Shown: positions 27,716 to 35,864, counted from the first letter of the stretch. The stretch: 64,000 nucleotides of DNA from Paenibacillus sp. FJAT-29882 (GCF_001510645.1 NZ_LMVB01000001.1:2056981-2120980), one strand, 5' to 3'. Translations and numbers: made by a program. Notes: generated by a model not told the origin, from the letters alone.

Positions 27716-28204
27716 TCATAATAAATACAATTTCTTTAATTTTTCAACTTCAAAGTCATCTGATAAATCAATAAAATATTCTGTTTGCCATGATTGAGTC
27801 CTGGTAGCATTTGTATTCAATTCAGTTACCCAACTTGGATAAACTCTAAGTGCCATTTTCCCTTTCTGCTTGGGACTTTTCAATATTCCATATTTAAGAA
27901 GCACTTTTTTAGGAAAAATAAATTGCCCCCGCCTCTCGTTATCTATGACGGATACGATTAATTTCTCTGGTGAATTCTCATAGCTATAAGCGTGATTGAT
28001 TCCCATAGTATCTTTTTCCCAAAATGCAACAAAATATCCCTTCTTTTTAGGAGTTAATTTAGCAAGTCTACTTCTGTAAACGTGTTTATTTATTATTAAA
28101 AGTAATCCCTCATATTCACTATTTTGGACTTCTCTTTTTAGAACACAGTTCTCTATACTTCCAACCTCATTCATAATATCTCGGAACAAACTTTCAGATT
28201 TCAT
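27716..28204 (-). CDS. MepB-family protein
   Basis: A 162-residue protein with the family core: SAKLTPKKKGYFVAFWEKD (here SRLAKLTPKKKGYFVAFWEK, about 45-65), RRGQFIFPKKVLLKYGIL and KGKMALRVYPSW. MepB is named from the staphylococcal mepRAB cluster; its activity is unknown. Ribosome site AGAGAGGAG precedes the ATG. It stands alone and divergent from the SOS-controlled yolD gene. Confidence 0.88.
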   Translation of the reverse strand: MKSESLFRDIMNEVGSIENCVLKREVQNSEYEGLLLIINKHVYRSRLAKLTPKKKGYFVAFWEKDTMGINHAYSYENSPEKLIVSVIDNERRGQFIFPKKVLLKYGILKSPKQKGKMALRVYPSWVTELNTNATRTQSWQTEYFIDLSDDFEVEKLKKLYLL

Positions 28205-28368
28205 TTTAACTCCTCTCTCCTATACATCCATCATTTTTCTTACACTTAACAAGTACCGAAATATTCATACCTTTTTTTACAAATAAATAATTAAAGATAG
28301 CATGAAAAACCAGTTTCACTCGATCTTTTAAACTACTTTCTTCTCAACTTTATTACAATCATCTTATA

Positions 28369-28411
28369 CGAACAATCGTTTGATTTCAAGTTGTTTTCGA
28401 ACGTTTGTTTG
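28369..28411 (+). promoter_or_regulatory. two LexA (SOS) boxes
   Basis: CGAACAATCGTTTG at 28369-28382 and CGAACGTTTGTTTG at 28398-28411 both fit the Bacillus LexA/DinR pattern CGAAC-N4-GTTYG. They lie 30-72 bp before yolD, so this operon should be induced by DNA damage. Confidence 0.85.
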
Positions 28412-28440
28412 TATATAATAATAAAAAAGGAGATGATTAT

Positions 28441-28701
28441 TTGATAAGAAGTGAACTTTTAAAGAAGACGGTATTAGACGAGCAAGTATTCAAGCAAATT
28501 GGTATTGCAGTGATGGAGTCACTCAACTACACGTTGCCAGTTCGTATCACCTTCTGGAAGGCAGATAAACTAGTCAATAATATAGGTATTGTGGCCAATG
28601 TGGATAAGCAAATGAAATATTTAATACTGGATTTATTAAGTGGGGATATTAGGATTGATCTCGATTGTGTAGTAGCTGTAGAAAGGTATAACCATGACTA
28701 G
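28441..28701 (+). CDS. yolD: YolD-like protein
   Basis: An 86-residue protein from a TTG start with AAGGAG upstream. The YolD pattern is clear: an N-terminal helix (LDEQVFKQIGIAVMESLNYT), then LPVRITFWKADKLVNNIGIV and NVDKQMKYLILDLLSGDIRI, with a DLDCVVAVE end. YolD proteins usually accompany UvrX/ImuB Y-family polymerases; no polymerase gene is present here. Overlaps the next gene by 8 nt. LexA boxes upstream agree with the SOS role. Confidence 0.85.
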   Translation: MIRSELLKKTVLDEQVFKQIGIAVMESLNYTLPVRITFWKADKLVNNIGIVANVDKQMKYLILDLLSGDIRIDLDCVVAVERYNHD

Positions 28702-29050
28702 GATTCCTGAGAATGACAGAGAGTTTATAGAAACAGCTTTGTATTTACCAATGCTGCTTAAAATACTGGAACGAGATAAAGTTTTGATTGAACAAGGATC
28801 TTTTAAAATAAAATCCCCCTATGTGGATATAGTTGAGAATGCAATTATGACTGTACGGAAGGATTTAAAAATTGCCAGGGACCATTTATGTAAGGAAAAA
28901 ATTAAACTAGAAGAAATTAAAAGAGATGCTGATTTCACTATGTACTCATTTATATACAAAGGCTTCGAAGAACATCACACCTACTTTAATCCGCGCTTGA
29001 GAAATAGAACCGAGGAATTGTTGAGGATTTATTTACATAAGGTTCAATAG
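28694..29050 (+). CDS. hypothetical SOS-operon protein, 118 residues
   Basis: MTRIPENDREFIETALYLPM..., all helical, no cysteines. Short genes like this follow yolD in Bacillus uvrX-type operons. Overlap with yolD (8 nt) gives translational coupling. Function unknown. Confidence 0.7.
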   Translation: MTRIPENDREFIETALYLPMLLKILERDKVLIEQGSFKIKSPYVDIVENAIMTVRKDLKIARDHLCKEKIKLEEIKRDADFTMYSFIYKGFEEHHTYFNPRLRNRTEELLRIYLHKVQ

Positions 29051-29051
29051 G

Positions 29052-29088
29052 ATAAGCCCCCTCTCGATTAAGAGAAGGGCCTTTTTCT
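29052..29088 (+). terminator. terminator of the yolD operon
   Basis: GCCCCCTCTCGATTAAGAGAAGGGCC stem followed by TTTTT. Confidence 0.85.
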
Positions 29089-29103
29089 ATGCAAAATATC
29101 AAA

Positions 29104-29652
29104 TTACTCTTCAGGGGGCTTACCGACATGTGCACTAGCACTAATAAAAATGTCTTCTTCTTTATATAATAAGATGTTAAAATTTCCTGGCTCTTCTGGT
29201 TCATACAAATCATCAAAGACATTCTTTAGAGATTCACTCGTATATTCAATAACTTCCATTTGGGGATTTTCCCGATAGAAATATTCCTTAACCTTTACAG
29301 CATCGTTCGGAATCACCTTTTTCATTTCATTTAATACTTGTTCTTTTGTCCAATTGGCTTTGTCTGTCCTTATTAACATAAAATAAAAACTATCGGCTTT
29401 ACCCTCCCAAAAACTCGGTTGTATGTAATCATTTTTAAAACTTGCCAGGTCGTTATTTCCTGAATTAGGTCCATAATTTTGTTCAAACACTTTTAAGGTG
29501 TCACCTAACCCACCTTCTGGTGTAATCTGAGTAACTTCTTTCTCATCATTTTCTTTCTGTTCCTCTTTTGGTTGAGTCTCTATTTTATCAGTACATGCCG
29601 TAAGACACAGTAGAGAAAGTGATACTATGCTAATTAGTAATATTTTCTTCAT
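29104..29652 (-). CDS. lipoprotein of unknown function
   Basis: A 182-residue protein with a type II signal peptide (KKILLISIVSLSLLCLTAC, lipobox LTAC) and a charged linker. The start at 29652 is chosen because GGAGGATG lies just upstream; the frame opens 7 codons earlier. The C-terminal 120 residues form an unknown alpha/beta domain (WTKEQVLNEMKKVIPNDAVK, YTSESLKNVFDDLYEPEEPG). Single gene. Confidence 0.75.
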   Translation of the reverse strand: MKKILLISIVSLSLLCLTACTDKIETQPKEEQKENDEKEVTQITPEGGLGDTLKVFEQNYGPNSGNNDLASFKNDYIQPSFWEGKADSFYFMLIRTDKANWTKEQVLNEMKKVIPNDAVKVKEYFYRENPQMEVIEYTSESLKNVFDDLYEPEEPGNFNILLYKEEDIFISASAHVGKPPEE

Positions 29653-29872
29653 TTTTACACATCCTCCTAACAACTACCATTTATTTCATCATAGTATGTA
29701 GTGAATAATTAGGATTTATTTAACAAAAATACCAATGGGATAAAGCCCCTCTCAAAACCAAGAGAAGGGCTTGTAGCATATGAATCACAGGGTTGATTAT
29801 TATTTCCCCCAATCAACCAAGAAACAAACATTAATCGAGTAAGATTTTTTACAACAGCAATTTCTTTGTTCT

Positions 29873-30640
29873 TTATAAATTCCGACCATTTAACACAAGG
29901 TTCAAATATTCAATTTCATCAAAAGTTAAATCTTTTGCTAAGGCTTTTTTCTCCCATTGATCAGAACTTAAAATCCCTTTTCCTCTAGCTTTCTTATAAA
30001 TACCTGATGCTTCTTGCCATTGCCAATCAGCCCAATTTGGTTTATTTCCACTCACTTTAGGTTCCTCCTTTTTCGCTGCCGCAATTTTTGCTGGTAAATT
30101 CAAATACTCCGCAACACCTCTTGCATATGCTGCAGCCATATCCTTGATGAAATTCTTATTTTTTAGCAGATCTGCATCTTTTGAGTCTATATAAGCAATT
30201 TCTGTTAATAATGCAGGCATATTAGTTTGACGGACAACAGCAAGATTATCTTGTTTACTATCGTCACCATGGGCACCCAAACCGTATTTCTTAGCTGTAG
30301 CAAGAGCCTCAGCATTAACTATGCTTTGTAATTTCACGGAACCAGCACTTGGTTTTGTATAGATATAAGACTCATAGCCTGTCCCTCCACCAGCGTTTAC
30401 GTGATTAGAGATAAATACATCTGCATTAGCTCTATTAGCAATATTAGCTCGTTCTGAAAGTTCTATAAAGATATCAGTAGTCCGTGTAAGAGTCGCTTCA
30501 TGTTCTGTATAGTTTTCATCAAGATACTTTTTCATTTCTTTTGAGATTTCTAAAGTAAGATTTTTTTCGAGCAATTCATTGCCAACTGCCCCAGGATCTT
30601 TTCCACCATGCCCTGGATCAATTTTGACTTTTTTCTTCAT
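29873..30640 (-). CDS. N-acetylmuramoyl-L-alanine amidase (endolysin)
   Basis: A 255-residue endolysin. The amidase_3 domain covers about residues 1-180: DPGHGGKDPGAVGN (zinc His), E in EKNLTLEISKEM, SNHVNAGGGTGYESY (zinc His) and ALLTEIAYIDSKDAD (catalytic Glu). The C-terminal 60 residues (PNWADWQWQEASGIYKKARG) form a small wall-binding-type repeat. It cuts the bond between muramic acid and L-Ala for phage release. The start is at the ATG after GAGGTGATAGAG. It lies 57 bp below the holin. Confidence 0.93.
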   Translation of the reverse strand: MKKKVKIDPGHGGKDPGAVGNELLEKNLTLEISKEMKKYLDENYTEHEATLTRTTDIFIELSERANIANRANADVFISNHVNAGGGTGYESYIYTKPSAGSVKLQSIVNAEALATAKKYGLGAHGDDSKQDNLAVVRQTNMPALLTEIAYIDSKDADLLKNKNFIKDMAAAYARGVAEYLNLPAKIAAAKKEEPKVSGNKPNWADWQWQEASGIYKKARGKGILSSDQWEKKALAKDLTFDEIEYLNLVLNGRNL

Positions 30641-30697
30641 CTCTATCACCTCGTATTCTTATTTATATGAACAAAAAAGGCCATCCGTGTGGACAGC

Positions 30698-31096
30698 TTA
30701 TTTTCCTTTTCCTTTTAACACCTGCACCATTCCTTTTATTTGCTCCGGTACGACCAGACCTGTACGCCCTGCATTTTCGATGATTGATAGTAGCTCATTC
30801 GCCATATAAAAATAAATGGCTGCATCTCTAACAAGGTCATTTCCCCCTATTACTCTATCGATAAGATGAGCAACGGCAACAATAGCAAATATCATTACCT
30901 TTTTCGCAATGCCCCTGAATCCAATTTTACTACTTAGTTTCCCTTCAACAGCCGATGCAATTAATCCCGATAAGTAGTCAATAGCAACGAACACTAATAG
31001 GGTATTTATCAACGCTTCCCCCCCAAATAAATACCCTGTAACGCCTCCTGCTAATGTGGCTGCTACTTTAAAAAATATGTCTAATCTCTCCATCAT
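30698..31096 (-). CDS. phage holin (toxin secretion/phage lysis family)
   Basis: A 132-residue protein with 3-4 hydrophobic segments (VAATLAGGVTGYLFGG, LLVFVAIDYLSGLIA, VMIFAIVAVAHLID, AIYFYMANELLSII) and the family ends SSKIGFRGIAKK and NAGRTGL. Directly upstream of the amidase, the usual lysis cassette. It has near-identical but frameshifted sequence at 20647-21043. Confidence 0.92.
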   Translation of the reverse strand: MMERLDIFFKVAATLAGGVTGYLFGGEALINTLLVFVAIDYLSGLIASAVEGKLSSKIGFRGIAKKVMIFAIVAVAHLIDRVIGGNDLVRDAAIYFYMANELLSIIENAGRTGLVVPEQIKGMVQVLKGKGK

Positions 31097-31149
31097 TTCT
31101 CCCCTTTTATCAAAATAAAAAGAGGACTCATAAAGCCCTCAAATATAAA

Positions 31150-31347
31150 CTATTCCGTTGGTTCCGTCGGTTCAGTTGTCGGCGTTGGATACCAAAGACG
31201 AATCTCATTTTTATGCATACCTGTTGTGCCTAATAATACAAATTGTGTGCGATGATCGTTCAAGCTTTCTGCTAATGCTTTTGCATCGTAATTTGGTATT
31301 GTTGCGTTAATAGTTGCTCCACTCGCTAATTGAAATGTAATATTCAT
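31150..31347 (-). CDS. small phage protein, 65 residues
   Basis: MNITFQLASGATINATIPNY... ends in a PTEPTEPTE repeat. Good ribosome site GGGAGGAAC. Sits between tail appendage and holin, where phages carry short head-to-lysis linkers. Not recognised. Confidence 0.65.
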   Translation of the reverse strand: MNITFQLASGATINATIPNYDAKALAESLNDHRTQFVLLGTTGMHKNEIRLWYPTPTTEPTEPTE

Positions 31348-31364
31348 TTTAGTTCCTCCCTTTT

Positions 31365-32408
31365 TTATCCTACTGTTCCTGTTAGTTCTGTATATGATGA
31401 GCCGTCATAAATCCGCACTCTATTGCCACTGCGCCACAGCTTCAGAGATTGCCCTGTGTACGGCTTAACGTACTGATTATCCGCGTGGACATGTCCTGAT
31501 AAACTAAAACTTTGATATGTGTAAGAACCATTTAATGTATTAGCATTCCCTGCATTTTGAGCATACAGCACATTACCCGGCACGTTATTACCCCATATGA
31601 TATTACCTAAACGCAGGTCTAAAGTTCCGCCATCTAAAACAAATTGCCCACCACGAATAGTTGTTCCGATTATATTTCCTGCTGTGATGGTGCCAAGACT
31701 GCCAGTTATATCAGACAGGACTGATACAGCTCCAACAAGGTTAATCTTGCTTGCTATGATATCAACTGTAGTCGCAGATTGATTAATCAAAGATGCTATT
31801 GTATTGCCGTTAAAATCGCTCTGACTTACCCTTGAGGCTATCAACCCTGCTTGAACACTTAATGACCCTTCGGCGCTTCGAATCCGAGTATCTAGTCCAC
31901 CGATAGTTGAATTAACGGCACCTATCTGCCCATCCACATAATTAACCGATGCTTTAAGGGCAACAGTTCCGGCAACCACATTTATCGATGCTTCCACAGC
32001 TTCAATCTGACCGTCAAAATAGTTATAAGTTTGATTTATTTCCGAATCCGTGTAAGCCTTAGACTCTATTAAAATACCATCTGCTTTTAGATCTATAAGA
32101 GATACGGCGCTTTGAATATCTCCATTTAGGCGCTCGACTTGTCCTGTGATATTATCTGCAGTTATTTCAAAAAATGCTTTTGCTTCCGAAACGCTACCAT
32201 CGATGCGCTGAACTTCCATGCTGATTTTTTCATTCGTCTGCTCAAATTTAGATCGTGTTTCTTTTTTGTTTTCATCAATTTCAATTCGAGTTTCGGTAAG
32301 GACGTCAGTGAAAGTCTGTTTTTTATTTCCTAACGTGACGACAGGGCTCTTTTTACTAAATGGATACCACTTTCGAGCAATGATACGTGTTTTAAAGTCA
32401 ATGTTCAT
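31365..32408 (-). CDS. tail endopeptidase/appendage protein, C-terminal part
   Basis: A 347-residue protein dominated by coiled coil and fibre-like repeats (ETRIEIDENKKETRSKFEQT, DGSVSEAKAF, ITGQVERLNGDIQSAVSLID). It ends in a beta domain (GHVHADNQYVKPYTGQSLKL). It begins at an ATG overlapping the stop of the next upstream piece by 4 nt, but its first residues (MNIDFKTRIIARKWYPFSKK) look internal. Probably the second half of one tail gene split by deletion. Confidence 0.65.
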   Translation of the reverse strand: MNIDFKTRIIARKWYPFSKKSPVVTLGNKKQTFTDVLTETRIEIDENKKETRSKFEQTNEKISMEVQRIDGSVSEAKAFFEITADNITGQVERLNGDIQSAVSLIDLKADGILIESKAYTDSEINQTYNYFDGQIEAVEASINVVAGTVALKASVNYVDGQIGAVNSTIGGLDTRIRSAEGSLSVQAGLIASRVSQSDFNGNTIASLINQSATTVDIIASKINLVGAVSVLSDITGSLGTITAGNIIGTTIRGGQFVLDGGTLDLRLGNIIWGNNVPGNVLYAQNAGNANTLNGSYTYQSFSLSGHVHADNQYVKPYTGQSLKLWRSGNRVRIYDGSSYTELTGTVG

Positions 32409-33028
32409 AGGCTCGTAAATGGTCCATTGCCGCCAAAACCTTTTATCACCGTACGTAAATTGGTAGTATCAACAGACTTTTTAAGCGTTTTAACATTGTG
32501 TTTGTAACGAAATTGTTCGTCTGTATCTGCTCCAACGCGCTCATAAATTTTAATGTGCTTGTTGGGCATAATCTTAATTTCGCAATCAAAAATTTTGCAC
32601 GCATCCCAAATAAGAGATAAAACGTTGCTGTCACCAAAGTTCGAAACCAACTCAAAATTACCGACATCCACATTCTCGAAAGTCCATCCTGTGCCTGTTA
32701 ATATAAAAGAAAAAATATCATACGGATGTCTTGTGCCACCGATAAGGCCATAAACTTGATGTTCAATTAAATCGAAAAAGACATGTTGTGCTGCCACTGA
32801 TTTTTGATTACGGATCTCTGACAGTTTTTTCACACGGAACTCATGGCCATCTAATTCCACAGTGCTTTCTTCTTCTAAAAGTGGATAGGAGTGAGCATTT
32901 TTATCCGTAAAAAAAGAAGTAAAGGTAATTGAAAAATCTCCGTTTACTTCTTCGTTTATTTCGGCGCCTTTGATATCAGTTAATAATTCAGTTTGGCCGG
33001 CTAGATTTTTAACTACAAGCAATAGCAC
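32405..33028 (-). CDS. prophage tail endopeptidase, N-terminal part
   Basis: A 207-residue N-terminal region of the Siphoviridae-type tail protein with endopeptidase-like domain: LLVVKNLAGQTELLTDIKGA, NEEVNGDFSITFTSFFTDKN, the KSVAAQHVFFDLIEHQVYGL segment and NLRTVIKGFGGNG. Sense in this family normally continues beyond KGFGGNG for hundreds of residues, but here the frame ends 5 codons later, indicating a deletion joined to 31365-32408. AAAGGAGGCGGTGCTA precedes the TTG start. Short copies of this gene start occur at 33600-33640 and 34670-34700. Confidence 0.72.
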   Translation of the reverse strand: MLLLVVKNLAGQTELLTDIKGAEINEEVNGDFSITFTSFFTDKNAHSYPLLEEESTVELDGHEFRVKKLSEIRNQKSVAAQHVFFDLIEHQVYGLIGGTRHPYDIFSFILTGTGWTFENVDVGNFELVSNFGDSNVLSLIWDACKIFDCEIKIMPNKHIKIYERVGADTDEQFRYKHNVKTLKKSVDTTNLRTVIKGFGGNGPFTSL

Positions 33029-33059
33029 CGCCTCCTTTCTTTTATTCCTGTCGCACAGA

Positions 33060-33086
33060 AAAACCCCACCAAAAGGTGAGGTTCAA
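33060..33086 (-). terminator. terminator after tail module 2
   Basis: ACCTCACC TTTT GGTGGGGT followed by TTTTC on the minus strand. Confidence 0.8.
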
Positions 33087-33107
33087 AAACTATATTTGCT
33101 TAATGGA

Positions 33108-33425
33108 TTAACTTGGATTAACTACATTTACAGTTACTGTAGTATCTTCATACCCTGTAGCTTTAATTGTCCATACATAAGTCCCTGTTGCAGAGTACAC
33201 ACCGTGACCAAAGAGCACAATATCAGCCGGAGTACTTTGTACTTGGCTTGCGCTTACTGTATAACTTACTGGACTTCCTCCATCTTTTTGAAGGGTTACT
33301 TCTGTCACTGCTGATCCATATTCTATATCAAAATCGTGTCTTACATGTGGAATGGAGTTTCCGACTGTATTGGTCATCGCACTTGATGTAGGTGGCACCA
33401 ACAATGTTGGTTCGCTATTCTCGTC
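33108..33425 (-). CDS. phage tail module 2: Ig-like fragment
   Basis: About 105 codons open from the end of intron-like copy 2 (DENSEPTLLVPPTSS). It is an Ig-like beta sandwich ending GTYVWTIKATGYEDTTVTVN. Almost the same end (STGYEDVIKTVTFINP) occurs in module 4. No proper start: a TTG at 33404 has no ribosome site. Likely needs fusion or splicing to an upstream coding part. Confidence 0.55.
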   Translation of the reverse strand, partial: DENSEPTLLVPPTSSAMTNTVGNSIPHVRHDFDIEYGSAVTEVTLQKDGGSPVSYTVSASQVQSTPADIVLFGHGVYSATGTYVWTIKATGYEDTTVTVNVVNPS

Positions 33426-33521
33426 TTATACTTTTCAGCTTTATAACGAGCCTTCACCGTACAGGCGACTTTCATCGCATACGGCGATCCGTCAATATTA
33501 GTACTTTTTGCTTATTTCCCC
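33415..33521 (-). ncRNA. group II intron domain V/VI-like sequence, copy 2
   Basis: 107 nt. Same plan as copy 1, but the lower stem has CCGTA/TACGG in place of CCGTG/CACGG, a compensatory change that keeps pairing. The 3' hairpin is CTCGTTATA...TATAAGACGAG. Confidence 0.65.
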
Positions 33522-33913
33522 GTAAAATAGATTAATCGAATTTTGTCGAAATGTAAACATAAAAAATACACCTCAATGGGTGTTCGTATAATTCCGTATC
33601 TCCTGCTAGATTTTTAACTACAAGCAATAAAACCACCTCCTTAGGGCATGAAAAAAGAGCCCTGTGATTGGACTCTCGGCATGTAATTATTCAATTTGAA
33701 CTAATAGACAGTTTGAACCTGATGCGTAATACGCACAGATAAAAGAAGTGAGAATACACCTTCATAACTGGAATTGAAACTTGCTAATGCATATTCAAGA
33801 TCATAGAATATGCTTTTAAAAAGTAAAGGCAATGCAGAAGTATAATCTCTACATTGCCTTTATTCAAACTATTCGTCTACTAACCTTGGACAGATTTCGG
33901 ATAGTTACACAAT
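33522..33913. other. junction region of tandem tail cassettes
   Basis: Minus strand holds, in order: a terminator (AGGCAATG...CATTGCCT, 33823-33863), GAGAGTCC...GGGCTC with T tract, AAGGAGGTGG and a TTG start copied from the tail endopeptidase (LLVVKNLAG, 33600-33640), ACACCCATTGAGGTGT with T tract, then copy 2 of the intron-like RNA. No intact gene. Confidence 0.6.
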
Positions 33914-34477
33914 CTAATTTAAAGCGCCCATAGGGACATATCCAATTACTTTAAGATCTTTATCTAAGAAAAGAACAGCCCAATAGGTATTAGAACCGTA
34001 GCCAAAAGTTCCAGATGTAATACCTGCCCCTGACTTTTCCAATTTGGAATAATTTTTAGCTTCTTTCATATCGAGATATAAATCAGTCTTTGTTATAACA
34101 TTTGAATATACGGTAGGTACAGCATATTTCCAGTTGTTCTTTATAATTTCTGGAGCTATCTGATCCTCATCAATATTAACTATTAAATTATTTTTTCCAG
34201 GATTTTTTCCACCTGTTACTCCAGCATCCACAAGAGTAAATATCCTATTAATTTCGCTTACCATATTTGATATTTTTTGTGCTGAGTCTAACTCATCATC
34301 TTCGGCTTCTACAATAGCAATGCGATAGATTTCTAAGTTTTCCGCAATTGCGGTTACTCCATTTATTCCATTGATTGCTGAATTTAAAACTGTTTCATTA
34401 ATACCGCTTGTATCACCTGTATCTTTTACAACACTATTAATATTATTTATAGCTAATTCTTGTACGCTATTCTCGTC
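33914..34477 (-). CDS. phage tail module 3: helical/beta protein fragment
   Basis: About 187 codons are open from the end of intron-like copy 3 (DENSVQELAINNINSVVKD). A first ATG at 34264 lacks a ribosome site. The sequence has an N-terminal helical part (NETVLNSAINGINGVTAIAE) and a C-terminal domain (SGTFGYGSNTYWAVLFLDKD) like secreted repeat proteins. Not assigned to a family. Same architecture as modules 1, 2 and 4. Confidence 0.55.
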   Translation of the reverse strand, partial: DENSVQELAINNINSVVKDTGDTSGINETVLNSAINGINGVTAIAENLEIYRIAIVEAEDDELDSAQKISNMVSEINRIFTLVDAGVTGGKNPGKNNLIVNIDEDQIAPEIIKNNWKYAVPTVYSNVITKTDLYLDMKEAKNYSKLEKSGAGITSGTFGYGSNTYWAVLFLDKDLKVIGYVPMGALN

Positions 34478-34580
34478 TTATCCTTCTCTCTATCTCGGTT
34501 TATAACGAGCCTTCACCGTACGGGCGACTTTCATCGCATACGGCGATCCGTCAATAATAGTACTTTTTGCTTATTTCCCC
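34467..34580 (-). ncRNA. group II intron domain V/VI-like sequence, copy 3
   Basis: 114 nt; domain V core CCGTATGCGAT-GAAA-GTCGC-CC-GTACGG; domain VI-like stem with a longer loop than in the other copies. Confidence 0.62.
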
Positions 34581-34722
34581 AAAAAATAGAATAATCGAAT
34601 TTTGTCGAAATGTAAACAGAAAAAATACACCTCAATGGGTGTTCGTATAATTCCGTATCACCAGCTAGATTTTTAACTACAAGCAATAGCACCGCCTCCT
34701 TTCTATTATTCTCGCTGCACAG

Positions 34723-34753
34723 AAAAACCCCGCCAATAAAGGTGAGGTTTTTC
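34723..34753 (-). terminator. terminator after tail module 4
   Basis: AACCTCACC ... GGCGGGGTT followed by TTTC, minus strand. Confidence 0.75.
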
Positions 34754-34764
34754 TAGAAAAGTAA

Positions 34765-35055
34765 TCAATTATAAGGATTTATGAATGTTACTGTTTTAAT
34801 GACATCTTCGTAACCTGTAGACTTGATAGTAAATGTCATTGTTGCCCCAGCAGCCCAACCAATTCCATCTGTAGAGATAATCCCTGGTTGATTTATTGTA
34901 AAATCAGATAAGTAATTATCGCCATCTAAATAAATTCCAGTAATATGTGCTCTCCAATCTTCAGTCTCTGGATTTATTGCAAAAGTAAATTCCATATCTC
35001 TATCATTTGTTGCTGTTCCAGTTACATCGGAAGGTGTAAATCCACTATTCTCGTC
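34765..35055 (-). CDS. phage tail module 4: Ig-like fragment
   Basis: About 96 codons open from the end of intron-like copy 4 (DENSGFTPSDVTGTATND). An Ig-like sandwich (FAINPETEDWRAHITGIYLD, then STGYEDVIKTVTFINP) close to module 2. An internal ATG at 34995 lacks a ribosome site. Below it, minus strand 34670-34700 repeats the tail endopeptidase start with GGAGGCGG. Confidence 0.55.
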   Translation of the reverse strand, partial: DENSGFTPSDVTGTATNDRDMEFTFAINPETEDWRAHITGIYLDGDNYLSDFTINQPGIISTDGIGWAAGATMTFTIKSTGYEDVIKTVTFINPYN

Positions 35056-35156
35056 TTATACCTTCTATCTCGGCTTTATAACGAGCCTTCACCGTGCAGG
35101 CGACTTTCATCGCACACGGCGATCCGTCAGCAGTAGGACCTTTTTCTTATTTCCCC
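35045..35156 (-). ncRNA. group II intron domain V/VI-like sequence, copy 4
   Basis: 112 nt; domain V core at 35088-35121 with CCGTG/CACGG pairing. The segment before domain V differs from the other copies (AGGTCCTACTGCTGACGG) while the core is kept, again arguing for selection on structure. Upstream, a terminator hairpin (CACCTGCAGAATAGGTG) ends at about 35195. Confidence 0.65.
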
Positions 35157-35334
35157 GAGAAATAGATTAATTGATTTTTGTCGAAATGTAAACATAAAAA
35201 ATACACCTATTCTGCAGGTGCTTCTAGTTCTATTTTTATTTGTGTATGGTATGTCTCAAGAATAAAGCCGCCCATGTAGACGACTTGATTTTGTTACTAT
35301 GCTTTTTCCTAAACAATTGGTAAATCTGATTAAT

Positions 35335-35721
35335 TTAACGTTTATTAACTTCTATTATCTTATCATCTTTAAAGTAAACATCATATACAGGGTATTTCGA
35401 TTTCTTATTTGCTAAATCTAAAGACATATTGTTATACATAGCAAAAATTCTTACTTCATCTTCTGATCTAGTATATTCATATTGATATGAGATTTCGGGA
35501 TCATCTTTAAATTTAATCTCCTGATACCAACATTCCCTTTTATAGTCATATACATTAACAAGTATATTACTATTCTCTTTAGATGCTCCTTGATATTCAA
35601 TTACTTTTGCTATTCTTTCATTAGCTCGTTTTTCATAAAGGAAGAAGTTTAGTTTTATTCCTCCCCAAACTAGTAAAAAAATAAGAAAAAACGAAAATAA
35701 AACTATTAAAAACTTTTTCAT
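35335..35721 (-). CDS. DUF3139-like membrane-anchored protein, copy 2
   Basis: A 128-residue paralogue of 898-1290 with one N-terminal membrane segment and the same ends (NNMSLDLANKKSKYPVYDVY). The start at 35721 (ATGAAAAAG) is favoured over an ATG 9 nt earlier that is fused to the ribosome site. The ATG overlaps the stop of a 21-codon upstream frame (TAATG), so translation is probably coupled. Confidence 0.72.
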   Translation of the reverse strand: MKKFLIVLFSFFLIFLLVWGGIKLNFFLYEKRANERIAKVIEYQGASKENSNILVNVYDYKRECWYQEIKFKDDPEISYQYEYTRSEDEVRIFAMYNNMSLDLANKKSKYPVYDVYFKDDKIIEVNKR

Positions 35722-35786
35722 TATCCACATTCCCCTTTTTGGAGTCTAGTAGAATTTTCATTATACAGCCTGGCAGCTTCTTTCAT
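35721..35786 (-). CDS. possible leader peptide coupled to the DUF3139-like gene
   Basis: MKEAARLYNENSTRLQKGEC plus Gly and stop, 21 residues. GGAGGAATCTCA precedes the ATG, but that site lies inside a strong hairpin (TGAGATT-CTCCC pairing with GGGAG-AATCTCA, 35786-35834). Stop and next start overlap. Suggests hairpin-controlled translation of the operon. Confidence 0.5.
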   Translation of the reverse strand: MKEAARLYNENSTRLQKGECG

Positions 35787-35834
35787 TGAGATTCCTCCCG
35801 TGGTAAAATGTATTTGGGTGGCTGGGAGAAATCT
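35786..35834. promoter_or_regulatory. hairpin covering the leader ribosome site
   Basis: A 12-bp, one-bulge stem enclosing ATTTTACC/GGTAAAAT sequence. On the minus strand it hides GGAGG; on the plus strand it would form in the 5' part of the transcript for the small peptide at 35865. Confidence 0.5.
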
Positions 35835-35864
35835 CAGTCTTTATTACATATTTGGAGGTACTAT

